Origin: an archaeon
GTDB lineage: Archaea; Iainarchaeota; Iainarchaeia; Iainarchaeales; Iainarchaeaceae
Direction of reading: 5' to 3'
DNA length: 11,800 nucleotides
NCBI GenBank assembly: GCA_005239615.1
Contig: SBBR01000088.1
Location: 1-11,800 of the forward strand
Shown in pieces: positions 6,867-11,800 of the stretch. The notes under the pieces are model-generated. The model saw only the letters and a list, made by a program, of their open reading frames with translations. It did no database searches and was not told the origin of the DNA. Every line of letters starts with the position of its first letter. Position 1 is the first letter of the stretch. The position numbers were made by a program, and so were the translations under genes.

Positions 6867-6935
6867 ACGGCTTTCAGTCCTGCTTGCCCACCTTCGGCTC
6901 GCACTTAAAAATTGAGGGTTATTTTTCCGGATTCT

Positions 6936-7190
6936 TCACTGCCTTTTGTACCATTTCTCGTACTGCTTGTGGTTCTCGGCAAAAATTACGGCGCGCATAT
7001 CACCTTCTTCCCTGAAGCATATCATGTACTGGCCCGCTTCGGTCACAAAATTCGGAACGCCGTGCTTGAGGTGCCTTGCACCTGTCAACGTGCGCAATTG
7101 CTCGATTTTTTTCATTATCCTGTCCTTTTTGGACTTGTCCGTCTTCGTGTAGAACTTGGCCCAGCCTTCAAGAAAACTTACTTTGAACAA
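6936..7190 (-). CDS. RelE-type mRNA interferase toxin
   Basis: An 84-residue protein of the RelE/ParE superfamily. Recognisable parts are the N-terminal VSFLEGWAKFY, the helix DKSKKDRIMKKIEQL, the RHLKHGVPNFVTEAGQYMICF block, the strand RAVIFAENHK and the C-terminal QYEKWYK. Archaeal relatives of this kind are ribosome-dependent mRNA-cleaving toxins or related growth regulators. No lesion is visible. The start is a TTG at 7190, the only start codon after the antitoxin stop in the same frame. GTGAT, which matches part of the anti-Shine-Dalgarno complement, lies five bases before it and overlaps the antitoxin TGA, suggesting coupled translation. The antitoxin gene just upstream carries a frameshift, so this toxin may be unpaired or silent. 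Catalytic residues cannot be confirmed by eye. Confidence 0.85.
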   Translation of the reverse strand: MFKVSFLEGWAKFYTKTDKSKKDRIMKKIEQLRTLTGARHLKHGVPNFVTEAGQYMICFREEGDMRAVIFAENHKQYEKWYKRQ

Positions 7191-7196
7191 TTCGCA

Positions 7197-7462
7197 TCAC
7201 TTATAGCCATATTTTTTCTTTACCTGTTCAAGGCTGTAGATTTTTCTTTTTCCCTGCTTGTGTTCGCTCCAGAGCTTGTCTATCTTCCTTGATACCAGCT
7301 CGTCCTCTATTTCCTGCACGCTCCTGAATATCCTGTGCTTGTGCGCAAGCTCCATGACTCCCGCACGGTAGACCTTACTCCTAGTCTTGTAGAACCCGCT
7401 CTTGGTCAGCCTGTCAATTATGACTTCCGCGCCCCTTCCATCCTTACAGTGGTTTCAGCCAT
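7197..7462 (-). pseudogene. RelE-partner antitoxin, ribbon-helix-helix-like, with one-base frameshift
   Basis: An ATG at 7462 begins MAETTVRMEG, the first strand expected of a ribbon-helix-helix antitoxin, and then runs out of frame. The rest is in the frame one base back: AEVIIDRLTKSGFYKTRSKVYRAGVMELAHKH (two DNA-binding helices), then a charged tail with RSVQEIEDELVSRKIDKLW and a Lys-rich end with TGA at 7197-7199. The break sits at a run of four G on the minus strand (7432-7435); five G would restore an 88-residue protein. The second part has no ATG, GTG or TTG before its own helices, so it cannot be made intact without a frameshift or a correction of sequence. It could be a real mutation, a sequencing error or a programmed slip. 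The tail probably wraps the toxin, as in related pairs. Confidence 0.75.
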
Positions 7463-7476
7463 TCCATCACCTGAAT

Positions 7477-7505
7477 AATTGTATGGCATAATGATATATA
7501 CAATT
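7477..7505 (-). promoter_or_regulatory. Toxin-antitoxin promoter with operator-like inverted repeat
   Basis: TATATATC at 7493-7500 on the minus strand is a TATA box about 30 bases before the antitoxin ATG. AATTGTAT (7477-7484) and ATACAATT (7498-7505) form a perfect 8-bp inverted repeat with a 13-base spacer across the TATA box. This is the arrangement expected when the antitoxin represses its own operon; GGTGATGG just before the ATG may serve as ribosome binding site. Confidence 0.6.
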
Positions 7506-7562
7506 TTGTGTTTGCCTGCACTCAGCTCTTTTCCCGCGTTGTCTTCTTGTTCTAGTGCCGAA

Positions 7563-7613
7563 CTATCGCATGAGCGATACATATAAATACCTATCGCATT
7601 CACATTATCGTAC
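7563..7613 (+). promoter_or_regulatory. TATA box surrounded by repeated TATCG half-sites
   Basis: ATATAAATA at 7581-7589 is a clear TATA box for the small gene at 7663. Around it are TATCGCAT at 7564-7571, its inverted half GCGATA at 7574-7579, TATCGCAT at 7592-7599 and TATCGTAC at 7606-7613. The three direct copies are 28 and 14 bases apart. This looks like a multi-site operator that controls promoter access; the regulator is unknown. Confidence 0.6.
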
Positions 7614-7614
7614 G

Positions 7615-7639
7615 CCCGACATTTGAAATGCCTGTCGGG
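7615..7639 (+). promoter_or_regulatory. 5' leader hairpin of the 50-residue protein gene
   Basis: CCCGACA and TGTCGGG form a perfect 7-bp stem with an 11-nt loop, just after the predicted transcription start (about 7610) and before the strong Shine-Dalgarno GGAGGTG at 7650-7656. It may stabilise the mRNA or bind a regulator. Confidence 0.45.
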
Positions 7640-7662
7640 TTGGCACATCGGAGGTGTGAGAA

Positions 7663-7815
7663 ATGGGTTACAGCTGCTGTGGAAATGGTTTTTCCGCGAG
7701 AAGCTTCCTTACAAAGGAAGAGAAGGTGGAGATGCTCAAGGAGTATGAGGAGGAGCTCTCCAAGGAGCTGCAGGGAGTGAAGGAAAGGATTAAGGAAATG
7801 CAGAAGGCCAACTAG
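7663..7815 (+). CDS. Small Cys-Cys/coiled-coil protein, 50 residues, unknown function
   Basis: This short gene has all the marks of a real one: a TATA box (7581-7589), a strong ribosome binding site GGAGGTG six bases before the ATG, and a hairpin/T-tract terminator directly behind it. The 50-residue product begins MGYSCCGNGFS, then FLTKEEKVEMLKEYEEELSKEL and a helix GVKERIKEMQKAN. The pattern of an adjacent Cys pair near the N-terminus, an FLTKEEK motif and a charged amphipathic helix resembles small archaeal proteins usually annotated as hypothetical or DUF5320-like; that comparison is from memory. The Cys pair could bind a metal or form a disulphide, and the helix could dimerise. It is transcribed divergently from the toxin-antitoxin genes. 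The promoter with several TATCG half-sites suggests tight regulation. No function can be assigned. Confidence 0.88.
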   Translation: MGYSCCGNGFSARSFLTKEEKVEMLKEYEEELSKELQGVKERIKEMQKAN

Positions 7816-7836
7816 GCCTTCGCCTTTTTTCTTTTT
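7804..7836 (+). terminator. Hairpin/T-tract terminator after the 50-residue gene
   Basis: AAGGCC and GGCCTT form a 6-bp stem with a 5-nt loop that overlaps the TAG stop codon, followed by CGCC, six T, a C and six more T. The short distance from coding end to terminator shows a single-gene transcript. Confidence 0.7.
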
Positions 7837-7994
7837 TCAATTGCCCGCCTTCCAATTTTTATGGTCGCGTTTTTAGCCATGGCCATGCGCCGCTGCGAGG
7901 CAAAGACCATTCATGCTTCAGAATGGAGAGGTCATGTCGGCATCGTACGGTGTGGTGTAAAACATTCCTTTTGGTTTCAGGCCCCCTTTTGGAC
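7837..7994. other. Intergenic gap between convergent genes
   Basis: This stretch lies between the terminator of the small gene and the stop of the MscS gene. Short open frames exist on both strands, but none has a ribosome binding site or a recognisable product, and I see no RNA gene or repeat. Confidence 0.5.
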
Positions 7995-9149
7995 CTATTT
8001 GCCTTCGCCGAGCCACTGCCTTATCGTCCTGTCGCCCCTCACAACCTTTGGCCTTTCGCCGTAAACTATCTGCATGTGTGGATAGGCGAACTCTATGTCG
8101 TCCTGCCTCTCCACTTCCTCCATGAATGCCCTCGCAATGTCGTCCTTCGTTGGCCGCTGTGACCTCACGTCAGTCTGGTAGATTACCTCGAGGTCGATTG
8201 AGGAATTGCCGAACTTCAGCTGCACCCTCGGCTTCTGCGCTTCCTGTTGGTAAATTCTCTCATCGGTGCCTGCGGTTTCAGCATGGCTCTTAAGCGAGCT
8301 CCGCAGGAAACCTTTCTTGAGCTTCTTGGAGGCCTCCTGAAGGAGGTCTACGGCCTCGCGCCAGGTCTTCCTATCGTTCCTCGCGGCAGCCTGCCTGGTT
8401 TTCAGGAACTTCATGGAGGACGCTTCAGCCACCCTTTCGAGTATCTGGATTGCCTTCCTCCAGTTGCTCTCGTATGTGATTGATGCCATAAAGCTGTCCG
8501 TGTAAACGTCGCCGTTGCGAGTATAATTTATGTTCGGATTGGTAAGGATGAGCTCATTCGGGATTGTTATCACCTTCTCGCTTTTCGTGTGCGAGTCAAC
8601 AAGCGTGCCTTGCACCTTGGTGTACATGCTGTGTATCGAAATCACGTCCCCTCTAATTCCCACGACCTCTATCCTGTCACCCACCGAGAATGGGTTAGTG
8701 AAGACTATGTTCAGCCAGCCCACAAAGTTCAGGATTGGCTTCTGCAGCGCGAATGTTATCCCGAACCCTATGAGGCCGAGCGAAGTCAGTAGCGCGCCGA
8801 CGTCCTTGAAGAAAGTGGACGCCAGTATGATGGCGGTTATGGCCCAGACGACGTAGGTGTAAAGCGTTAGCAGTATCCCGATTTCCTTCTCCTTTTCACT
8901 GCTGTATAGGTAGTTGGAAATCACGAACCTTGTGATGAGGAGGAAAACCTGCGTACTGCCGATTAGGAAAGCTGCGTCTAACATGCCTGGAATCGCATTC
9001 TGGATGTCGGAGTTGTGGGTGAAGATGCCCTGTAGCAGGTCAGAGATTAAGGTGCTGTAAAAAATCAGGAACGCGACAACCACGAGCCAGAAAACCGCCT
9101 TTGCCGCGAGAACTATGCTGGCCCTTGCCTTCTCGCCTTCGACCGCCAT
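7995..9149 (-). CDS. MscS-family mechanosensitive channel
   Basis: A 384-residue membrane protein of the MscS family, which opens under membrane tension and releases solutes after osmotic down-shock. Hydrophobic segments are seen at about 11-35, 54-78 and 90-111, followed by the pore-lining helix with its glycine/alanine pattern (LTSLGLIGFGITFALQ, 121-136) and the hallmark beta-domain start NPFSVGDRIEV (152-162) and GDVISIH. ITIPNELILTNPNINYTR follows, as in other members. Between the beta domain and the C-terminal alpha-beta domain there is a charged helical stretch of about 75 residues (224-298, many Lys and Arg) before KPRVQLKFGNSSIDLEVIY. Some archaeal members seem to have a similar helical segment. 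The start is the ATG at 9149, with AGGTG a short way upstream. The gene is divergent from the kinase gene at 9280. Confidence 0.93.
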   Translation of the reverse strand: MAVEGEKARASIVLAAKAVFWLVVVAFLIFYSTLISDLLQGIFTHNSDIQNAIPGMLDAAFLIGSTQVFLLITRFVISNYLYSSEKEKEIGILLTLYTYVVWAITAIILASTFFKDVGALLTSLGLIGFGITFALQKPILNFVGWLNIVFTNPFSVGDRIEVVGIRGDVISIHSMYTKVQGTLVDSHTKSEKVITIPNELILTNPNINYTRNGDVYTDSFMASITYESNWRKAIQILERVAEASSMKFLKTRQAAARNDRKTWREAVDLLQEASKKLKKGFLRSSLKSHAETAGTDERIYQQEAQKPRVQLKFGNSSIDLEVIYQTDVRSQRPTKDDIARAFMEEVERQDDIEFAYPHMQIVYGERPKVVRGDRTIRQWLGEGK

Positions 9150-9186
9150 TCTAAGACACCTGACACGAATCTGACTCTATTATTGA

Positions 9187-9255
9187 TAATAACCTTTTAA
9201 TTGTTCTAGATATTTTTGGGTCACCCAGTTTCAGGCCGGAACGACCTATTTATGG
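9187..9255. promoter_or_regulatory. Divergent promoter region, MscS (-) and kinase (+)
   Basis: On the plus strand CCTATTTATGG at 9245-9255 is a TATA box 25-30 bases before the kinase ATG (9280), so that mRNA would start at or very near the ATG and be leaderless. On the minus strand AATTAAAAGG at about 9193-9202 is a possible TATA box for the channel gene, with initiation near 9172 and a leader of some 20 bases. Confidence 0.5.
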
Positions 9256-9279
9256 GGGGTTTGCCACAAAACCTTTTGC

Positions 9280-9861
9280 ATGAACCGCCTTGAAGAGTTC
9301 CTTCAGGAAAACGGCCTCGCGCTAATCGGGAAGCTCTCAAAAGGCTGGACTTCAGAGGTTTTCCTCGTGCAGGACAGCGAGGGCAGGACGCTCGTGCTGA
9401 AGGCCCTCCGCGACAAGTCGAACCGCAGGGACATGGTTGCGCGCGAAGCCGGGAACCTTAAGCTCGCTAACTCTGTGGGCGTTGGGCCGAGGATCGTGAA
9501 GGCTGACACAGGTGCCAACGTTGTGGCCATGGAGTATATCGATGGCGTGCCCTTCTCGGAGTGGCTTGGCACCAATCCCCCAAAAAATGTCCTGAATGCC
9601 TTCATCGACGAACTCTACTCGCAGGCCAAGAGGCTTGACGGAATAGGCCTCGACCACGGCCAACTCGCCGGGCGCGGGCACAATATCCTCGTGCGCAACG
9701 GCCTGCCGGTGATAATAGATTTCGAGAAAGCTTCCACGCGGCGCAAGTGCCACAATGTGAAAGTGCTGGACTCTTTCATTTTCAGGAGCCAGAACTCTGC
9801 GGTCGTGAAGAAAATAAGAGAAATTTTAGGCGATGAGGTCCCAAGAATAAAAACTGACTAG
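9280..9861 (+). CDS. Archaeal Ser/Thr protein kinase-like protein (COG2112 type)
   Basis: A 193-residue compact kinase of the archaeal group COG2112, related to RIO and Bud32-like kinases. Visible elements are the glycine-poor nucleotide loop GKLSKGWTSEVFLV (17-30), the ATP-anchoring lysine in VLKAL (K41), the helix C glutamate in REAGNL (E56), and VGPRIVKA. The hinge is MEYIDG (84-89), the catalytic loop GLDHGQLAGRGHNILV (123-138) with HGQ in place of HRD, and the metal-binding IIDFEKAS (145-152) has DFE instead of DFG. The short length means that the C-lobe is minimal, as in the group. Substrates of these proteins are unknown. The gene has its own TATA box and probably a leaderless start. 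It converges with the histone-fold gene with only two bases between the stop codons. Ile145 and Ile146 are both encoded by AUA. Confidence 0.88.
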   Translation: MNRLEEFLQENGLALIGKLSKGWTSEVFLVQDSEGRTLVLKALRDKSNRRDMVAREAGNLKLANSVGVGPRIVKADTGANVVAMEYIDGVPFSEWLGTNPPKNVLNAFIDELYSQAKRLDGIGLDHGQLAGRGHNILVRNGLPVIIDFEKASTRRKCHNVKVLDSFIFRSQNSAVVKKIREILGDEVPRIKTD

Positions 9862-9863
9862 CC

Positions 9864-10265
9864 TTACTTCACGAACTTCCTGTCCACTTCGAGTATGAGA
9901 ACATCGCAAGCGGCCTTTATGGATTCAAGCTGCTTTATTATGCGCTCCTTCTCCTTTTCGATGTCCTGCAGGTTCTCGTATGGTTCGATGGCCTCGCGGA
10001 GCATTGCACCGTCAACGTAGCTGTAAGGGTAGGCATTGAGCTTGGTGGAAATCCTCTCGACGATGTTGCCGAGCCAAATGTTCATCTCGTCCTTGACCTG
10101 GCCCTTTATTTGCTTGCCCTGCGTGAGGTGCTTTCTCATCATGTTGACAACGGTCGCGCGGGGAAACGGGAGCTTGTTTTCGTCAACAATGCCCTCTTCA
10201 TCGCCCTCGGCGGCCTGTGGATTTGCAGTAGCTCCCTCTTCTTGTTTCACTGTTTCCTCAGCCAT
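9864..10265 (-). CDS. Histone-fold protein with acidic N-tail and C-terminal coiled coil
   Basis: A 133-residue protein in three parts: an acidic, disordered N-tail (1-30), a histone-like fold (about 32-96) and a heptad-rich coiled coil (97-130, DIEKEKERIIKQLESIKAAC and on). The central part aligns by eye with archaeal histones: LPFPRATVVNMMRKHL in place of LPIAPIGRIIKDAG, then a long helix QVKDEMNIWLGNIVERISTKL and a short third helix GAMLREAIEPYE in place of the KAEDIELAVRRF region. The basic DNA-contact residues of classical histones are not obvious and the tail is acidic, so DNA compaction is uncertain; it could be a dimerising regulator. I chose the ATG at 10265 (GAGG seven bases upstream) over the TTG at 10283, which would add six residues. 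The histone assignment is inference from pattern. Confidence 0.62.
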   Translation of the reverse strand: MAEETVKQEEGATANPQAAEGDEEGIVDENKLPFPRATVVNMMRKHLTQGKQIKGQVKDEMNIWLGNIVERISTKLNAYPYSYVDGAMLREAIEPYENLQDIEKEKERIIKQLESIKAACDVLILEVDRKFVK

Positions 10266-10321
10266 TAGTGCCTCTTCAGCCAATCCAAAACCCCCTAAAA
10301 ATGCCTTGGTTCAATGCAGAA

Positions 10322-10357
10322 TTTGCTATACAAAATGCCCTCCGAATGGGTTTTAAA
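10322..10357 (-). promoter_or_regulatory. Candidate promoters of the histone-fold gene
   Basis: On the minus strand CATTTAAAACC (about 10346-10356) and TTGTATAGC (about 10322-10330) both resemble TATA boxes; the leader to the ATG at 10265 would be about 60 or 33 bases. The second box is followed by AAATTCTGCATT, similar to the elements near 11785 at the window end. Confidence 0.35.
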
Positions 10358-10417
10358 TGCTTGCAGGGGCTTTTCCGGACCGGAGTAATTTTTGCACTTG
10401 GGCGGGTTTCTGGCTTA

Positions 10418-10666
10418 TTATTGGCCGAACCTGCCCCTTATTTTCCATGCCTTGGTGGTCTTATCCATCGCTTTGTTACATTGTCTCAGGCCTGTCGGCG
10501 TCATTTCCCTGGTCCTGGGGCTGATATGTTCTGCCGCCTTTCTTTTCAGTTCAGCGGCTTCGGCAAGGAGCCTTTCAGCCTTTGCCAACGCCATTTGTTT
10601 TCTTTTGGAATTCAGGGCGTCCATTTTGCCCCTTAACCAAGTCGAAAGCTTTAGAAGCACTGCCAC
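10418..10666 (-). CDS. Small basic, alanine/lysine-rich helical protein, unknown
   Basis: An 82-residue open frame starting at a GTG at 10666; an ATG at 10621 would give 67 residues (MDALNSKRKQMALAKAERLL). The middle is strongly helical (ALAKAERLLAEAAELKRKAAEHI) and basic; the C-terminal half has ISPRTREMTPTGLRQCNKAMDKTT and ends with WKIRGRFGQ. The N-terminal MAVLLKLSTWLRGK, if used, could be an amphipathic segment. I do not recognise a family. Support comes from a TATA-like TTAAAAAC at about 10727-10734 on the minus strand, about 65 bases upstream of the GTG, and from the lack of any other gene here. Pairs of AATGCATG lie between that box and the start. It could be a nucleic-acid-binding protein by charge alone, but that is a guess. 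Confidence 0.5.
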   Translation of the reverse strand: MAVLLKLSTWLRGKMDALNSKRKQMALAKAERLLAEAAELKRKAAEHISPRTREMTPTGLRQCNKAMDKTTKAWKIRGRFGQ

Positions 10667-10690
10667 ACCGGAACCCGCCCTACGCCTCTG

Positions 10691-10712
10691 AATGCATGGC
10701 TGTCAATGCATG
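10691..10712 (-). promoter_or_regulatory. Direct repeat AATGCATG x2, possible operator
   Basis: AATGCATG at 10691-10698 and 10705-10712, each with the palindrome ATGCAT, spaced 14 bases. They lie between the TATA-like TTAAAAAC at about 10730 and the GTG of the small basic protein, around the expected transcription start. Confidence 0.4.
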
Positions 10713-10971
10713 AATTGCAGGCAGGTGTTTTTAACCCAACATACATTCAACTCGTCAATTGTCGATAGTTTTTTCTTTTGTTTGTGGGGCATCTTTATTG
10801 CCTGCACTTTAAAATAATGTGTTGCTGTAAAGTCAACTCCTTAACTTCCCATGTGACCCTCTTGTCTTTACGGGACGTTTTGGCAGTTTCAGCCCTAAAT
10901 TCACTATAGAATCCAAAACAGGGATATTTTCAAACCCGAAAAATACGAATGGCAGTGGGGAGTTAAACGCT

Positions 10972-11001
10972 TTACTTTACAGTTGCCATATAGCCATATG
11001 G
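10972..11001 (+). promoter_or_regulatory. vapBC promoter with CCATATGG palindrome
   Basis: TTACTTTACA near 10970-10980 is a weak TATA-like element for the antitoxin gene. Behind it, GCCATATAG (10985-10993) and the perfect palindrome CCATATGG (10994-11001) repeat the core CCATAT, just before the ATG at 11006. Position and symmetry suit an operator bound by the antitoxin. Confidence 0.45.
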
Positions 11002-11005
11002 TGGT

Positions 11006-11267
11006 ATGATGGAGACATTGAGGGCACAGGTCGAGAAGGAAAAGGCGAGGAAAGTGAGGGCGCGAGCCATGAGGATTTACGGGCATTCAAAGGGCTCAAA
11101 CAGCAAGGCCATGAACAAAGCGCTCGACGACTGGCCCGGAAAGGTCGATGCGAATAAGGGGCAGACTCACTGTTGACAGCATTTTCGGCATTGCATCGAA
11201 CGCGAAAATAACCTCCTCGGTCAAGGCGCAGAAGGATGCAGTTGCTGCAATGGGAAAGGTCGATTGA
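11006..11267 (+). pseudogene. vapB: VapB-type antitoxin, frameshifted
   Basis: The ATG at 11006 (a second ATG follows at 11009) opens a frame with a VapB-like N-terminus: METLRAQVEKEKARKVRARAMRIYGHSKGSNSKAMNKALDDW. It runs into a TGA at 11174 after 56 residues. The family-like C-terminus continues in another frame (GRLTVDSIFGIASNAKITSS, then a Lys-rich end KAQKDAVAAMGKVD) to a TGA at 11265-11267, directly followed by the toxin ATG. The break is at a run of four G, 11158-11161; three G would join the parts into one 86-residue protein. The N-terminal DNA-binding part could still be made, but the part that usually neutralises the toxin is out of frame. Confidence 0.78.
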
Positions 11268-11672
11268 ATGTATCTCCTTGATGCGAACATTTTCATAGAA
11301 ACCCTCGGGGGAGATTCAACGCGGAGCAATGCAGGGCGCTTTTCCAAAAGATAGATTCCGGAAAACTCGACTGCATCTGCACGCATTTTTCAGTGCACTC
11401 GGTATGTGTTTTCCTGGAAAGGCGGGGCCTGCCGGAAAAAAATCAGGGAATTCCTCGAATACATCGTATCGCTTGAAAATCTTTCTGTTGTCAGCACTTC
11501 CATCGAGGATGAGCTGGAAATACTTTCGGTAATGAAGGAAACGGGCCTCGATTTTGACGATTCAATGCAATATTACGTTTCGGCGCAAAAGGGCTGCAAA
11601 GGCATTGTGACATTTGACCGCGATTTCGAGAAAGCAGGCATCGCCACGCTCCGGCCGGAGGAAGTGCTGTGA
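11268..11672 (+). pseudogene. vapC: VapC-type PIN-domain ribonuclease toxin, two frameshifts
   Basis: The ATG at 11268 directly follows the antitoxin stop. The first frame gives MYLLDANIFIETLGGD, with the first PIN acid D5, and ends at a TAG after 24 residues. The second frame has KIDSGKLDCICTHFSVHSVCVFLERRGLPEK. The third has REFLEYIVSLENLSVVSTSIEDELEIL, then GLDFDDSMQYYV and VTFDRDF with the later PIN acids, ending LRPEEVL. The breaks are at T4 (11340-11343, five would restore the frame) and A7 (11436-11442, six would restore it). Repaired, it would be a 134-residue PIN-domain RNase with all its acidic residues, so the decay or error is recent. VapC proteins cleave tRNA or rRNA sites. Confidence 0.85.
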
Positions 11673-11800
11673 AGCTGTTGTGCATTTGGCCATTTTCTTA
11701 TTATAGCAGAGAACATGAATAACTGAACAAATCATTCACCTCCGCATAACAGCAAATTGCCGCAAAATGCCCAAAAATTAATGCAATTTGCTATTAAACA
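11673..11800. other. Intergenic end of the window with a 10-bp inverted repeat
   Basis: AGCAAATTGC (11751-11760) and GCAATTTGCT (11783-11792) form a perfect 10-bp inverted repeat with a 22-base AT-rich spacer. The spacer has CCAAAAATTAAT, which may be part of a promoter for a gene outside the window. No coding sequence is supported here. Confidence 0.5.

Larger units (their letters stand above)
10667..11005. other. Intergenic region between the basic protein and vapBC
   Basis: This 339-base gap holds promoter elements of the two flanking divergent genes. Near the left side are the AATGCATG pair and a TATA-like box. Near the right side is the vapBC operator. The middle (about 10760-10970) is AT-rich. 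On the minus strand a frame of some 42 codons without a start codon is seen at about 10805-10935; I cannot assign it to anything. No RNA gene is recognised. Confidence 0.5.

Noticed and set aside
7418..7648. 76-codon minus-strand frame ending ETTVRMEGARKS
   Set aside because: Its upstream part runs through the promoter and operator of the toxin-antitoxin genes; only the last part from the ATG at 7462 is the true antitoxin N-terminus, before the frame break.
7812..7910. 32-residue basic minus-strand frame (MAMAKNATIKIGRRAIEKRKK)
   Set aside because: Its Lys-rich end is the antisense of the T-tract of the terminator behind the 50-residue gene, and it has no promoter or ribosome binding site.
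10268..10636. Plus-strand frame of 122 codons
   Set aside because: It lies across the promoter of the histone-fold gene and antisense to the basic protein; composition is Cys/Phe/Leu-rich as expected from antisense.
10805..10935. Minus-strand frame of about 42 codons (FGFYSEFRAETAKTSRKDKRV)
   Set aside because: It looks protein-like but has no start codon and I know no homologue; a gene remnant is possible but not supported.
1..11800. CRISPR array, insertion sequence or integrase attachment site
   Set aside because: No regularly spaced repeats, no transposase or integrase, and no duplicate of the tRNA 3' end within the window.

Overview
The window looks like a piece of an archaeal chromosome of moderate GC content, probably from a small-genome lineage (DPANN-like; this placement is inference). 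The evidence is the gene set: deoxyhypusine synthase, a group II chaperonin (thermosome), an archaeal Ser/Thr kinase of the COG2112 type, a UPF0200-type P-loop kinase, an RPA-like OB-fold ssDNA-binding protein, a histone-fold protein, TATA-box promoters, a tRNA gene without encoded CCA, and Shine-Dalgarno sequences such as GGAGG.

Layout. 1-240 (+): C-terminus of deoxyhypusine synthase. 252-781 (-): a GNAT acetyltransferase broken into several frames. 787-3717 (-): isoleucyl-tRNA synthetase (IleRS), preceded at 3797-3870 (-) by tRNA-Ile with anticodon UAU. 4038-4932 (-): ssDNA-binding protein and P-loop kinase in a tight pair. 5043-6692 (-): thermosome, followed by two hairpin/T-tract terminators and preceded by a structured leader and an inverted repeat over the TATA box. 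6936-7462 (-): a RelE-type toxin with a frameshifted ribbon-helix-helix-like antitoxin. 7663-7815 (+): a 50-residue Cys-Cys/coiled-coil protein whose TATA box is surrounded by repeated TATCG half-sites. 7995-9149 (-): MscS-type channel. 9280-9861 (+): COG2112 kinase. 9864-10265 (-): histone-fold protein with acidic N-tail and C-terminal coiled coil. 10418-10666 (-): small basic helical protein. 10667-11005: intergenic regulatory region. 11006-11672 (+): a vapBC module with at least three frameshifts. The window ends in a 10-bp inverted repeat.

Most of the window is housekeeping: translation (tRNA-Ile plus IleRS side by side, hypusine formation), protein folding, DNA binding, osmotic protection and signalling. 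The accessory genes (GNAT and two toxin-antitoxin loci) are the only ones with reading-frame lesions, mostly one-base differences in short homopolymers. About 8 kb of housekeeping coding sequence reads through cleanly, so a uniform sequencing error rate is not the simplest explanation, though errors cannot be excluded from sequence alone.

The most distinctive points are the tRNA-Ile(UAU) gene beside ileS, which suggests AUA decoding without the agmatidine route; the antitoxin lesion upstream of an apparently intact toxin; the structured thermosome leader; and the histone-fold/coiled-coil protein. I found no convincing wholly new multi-gene system, CRISPR array or transposase.
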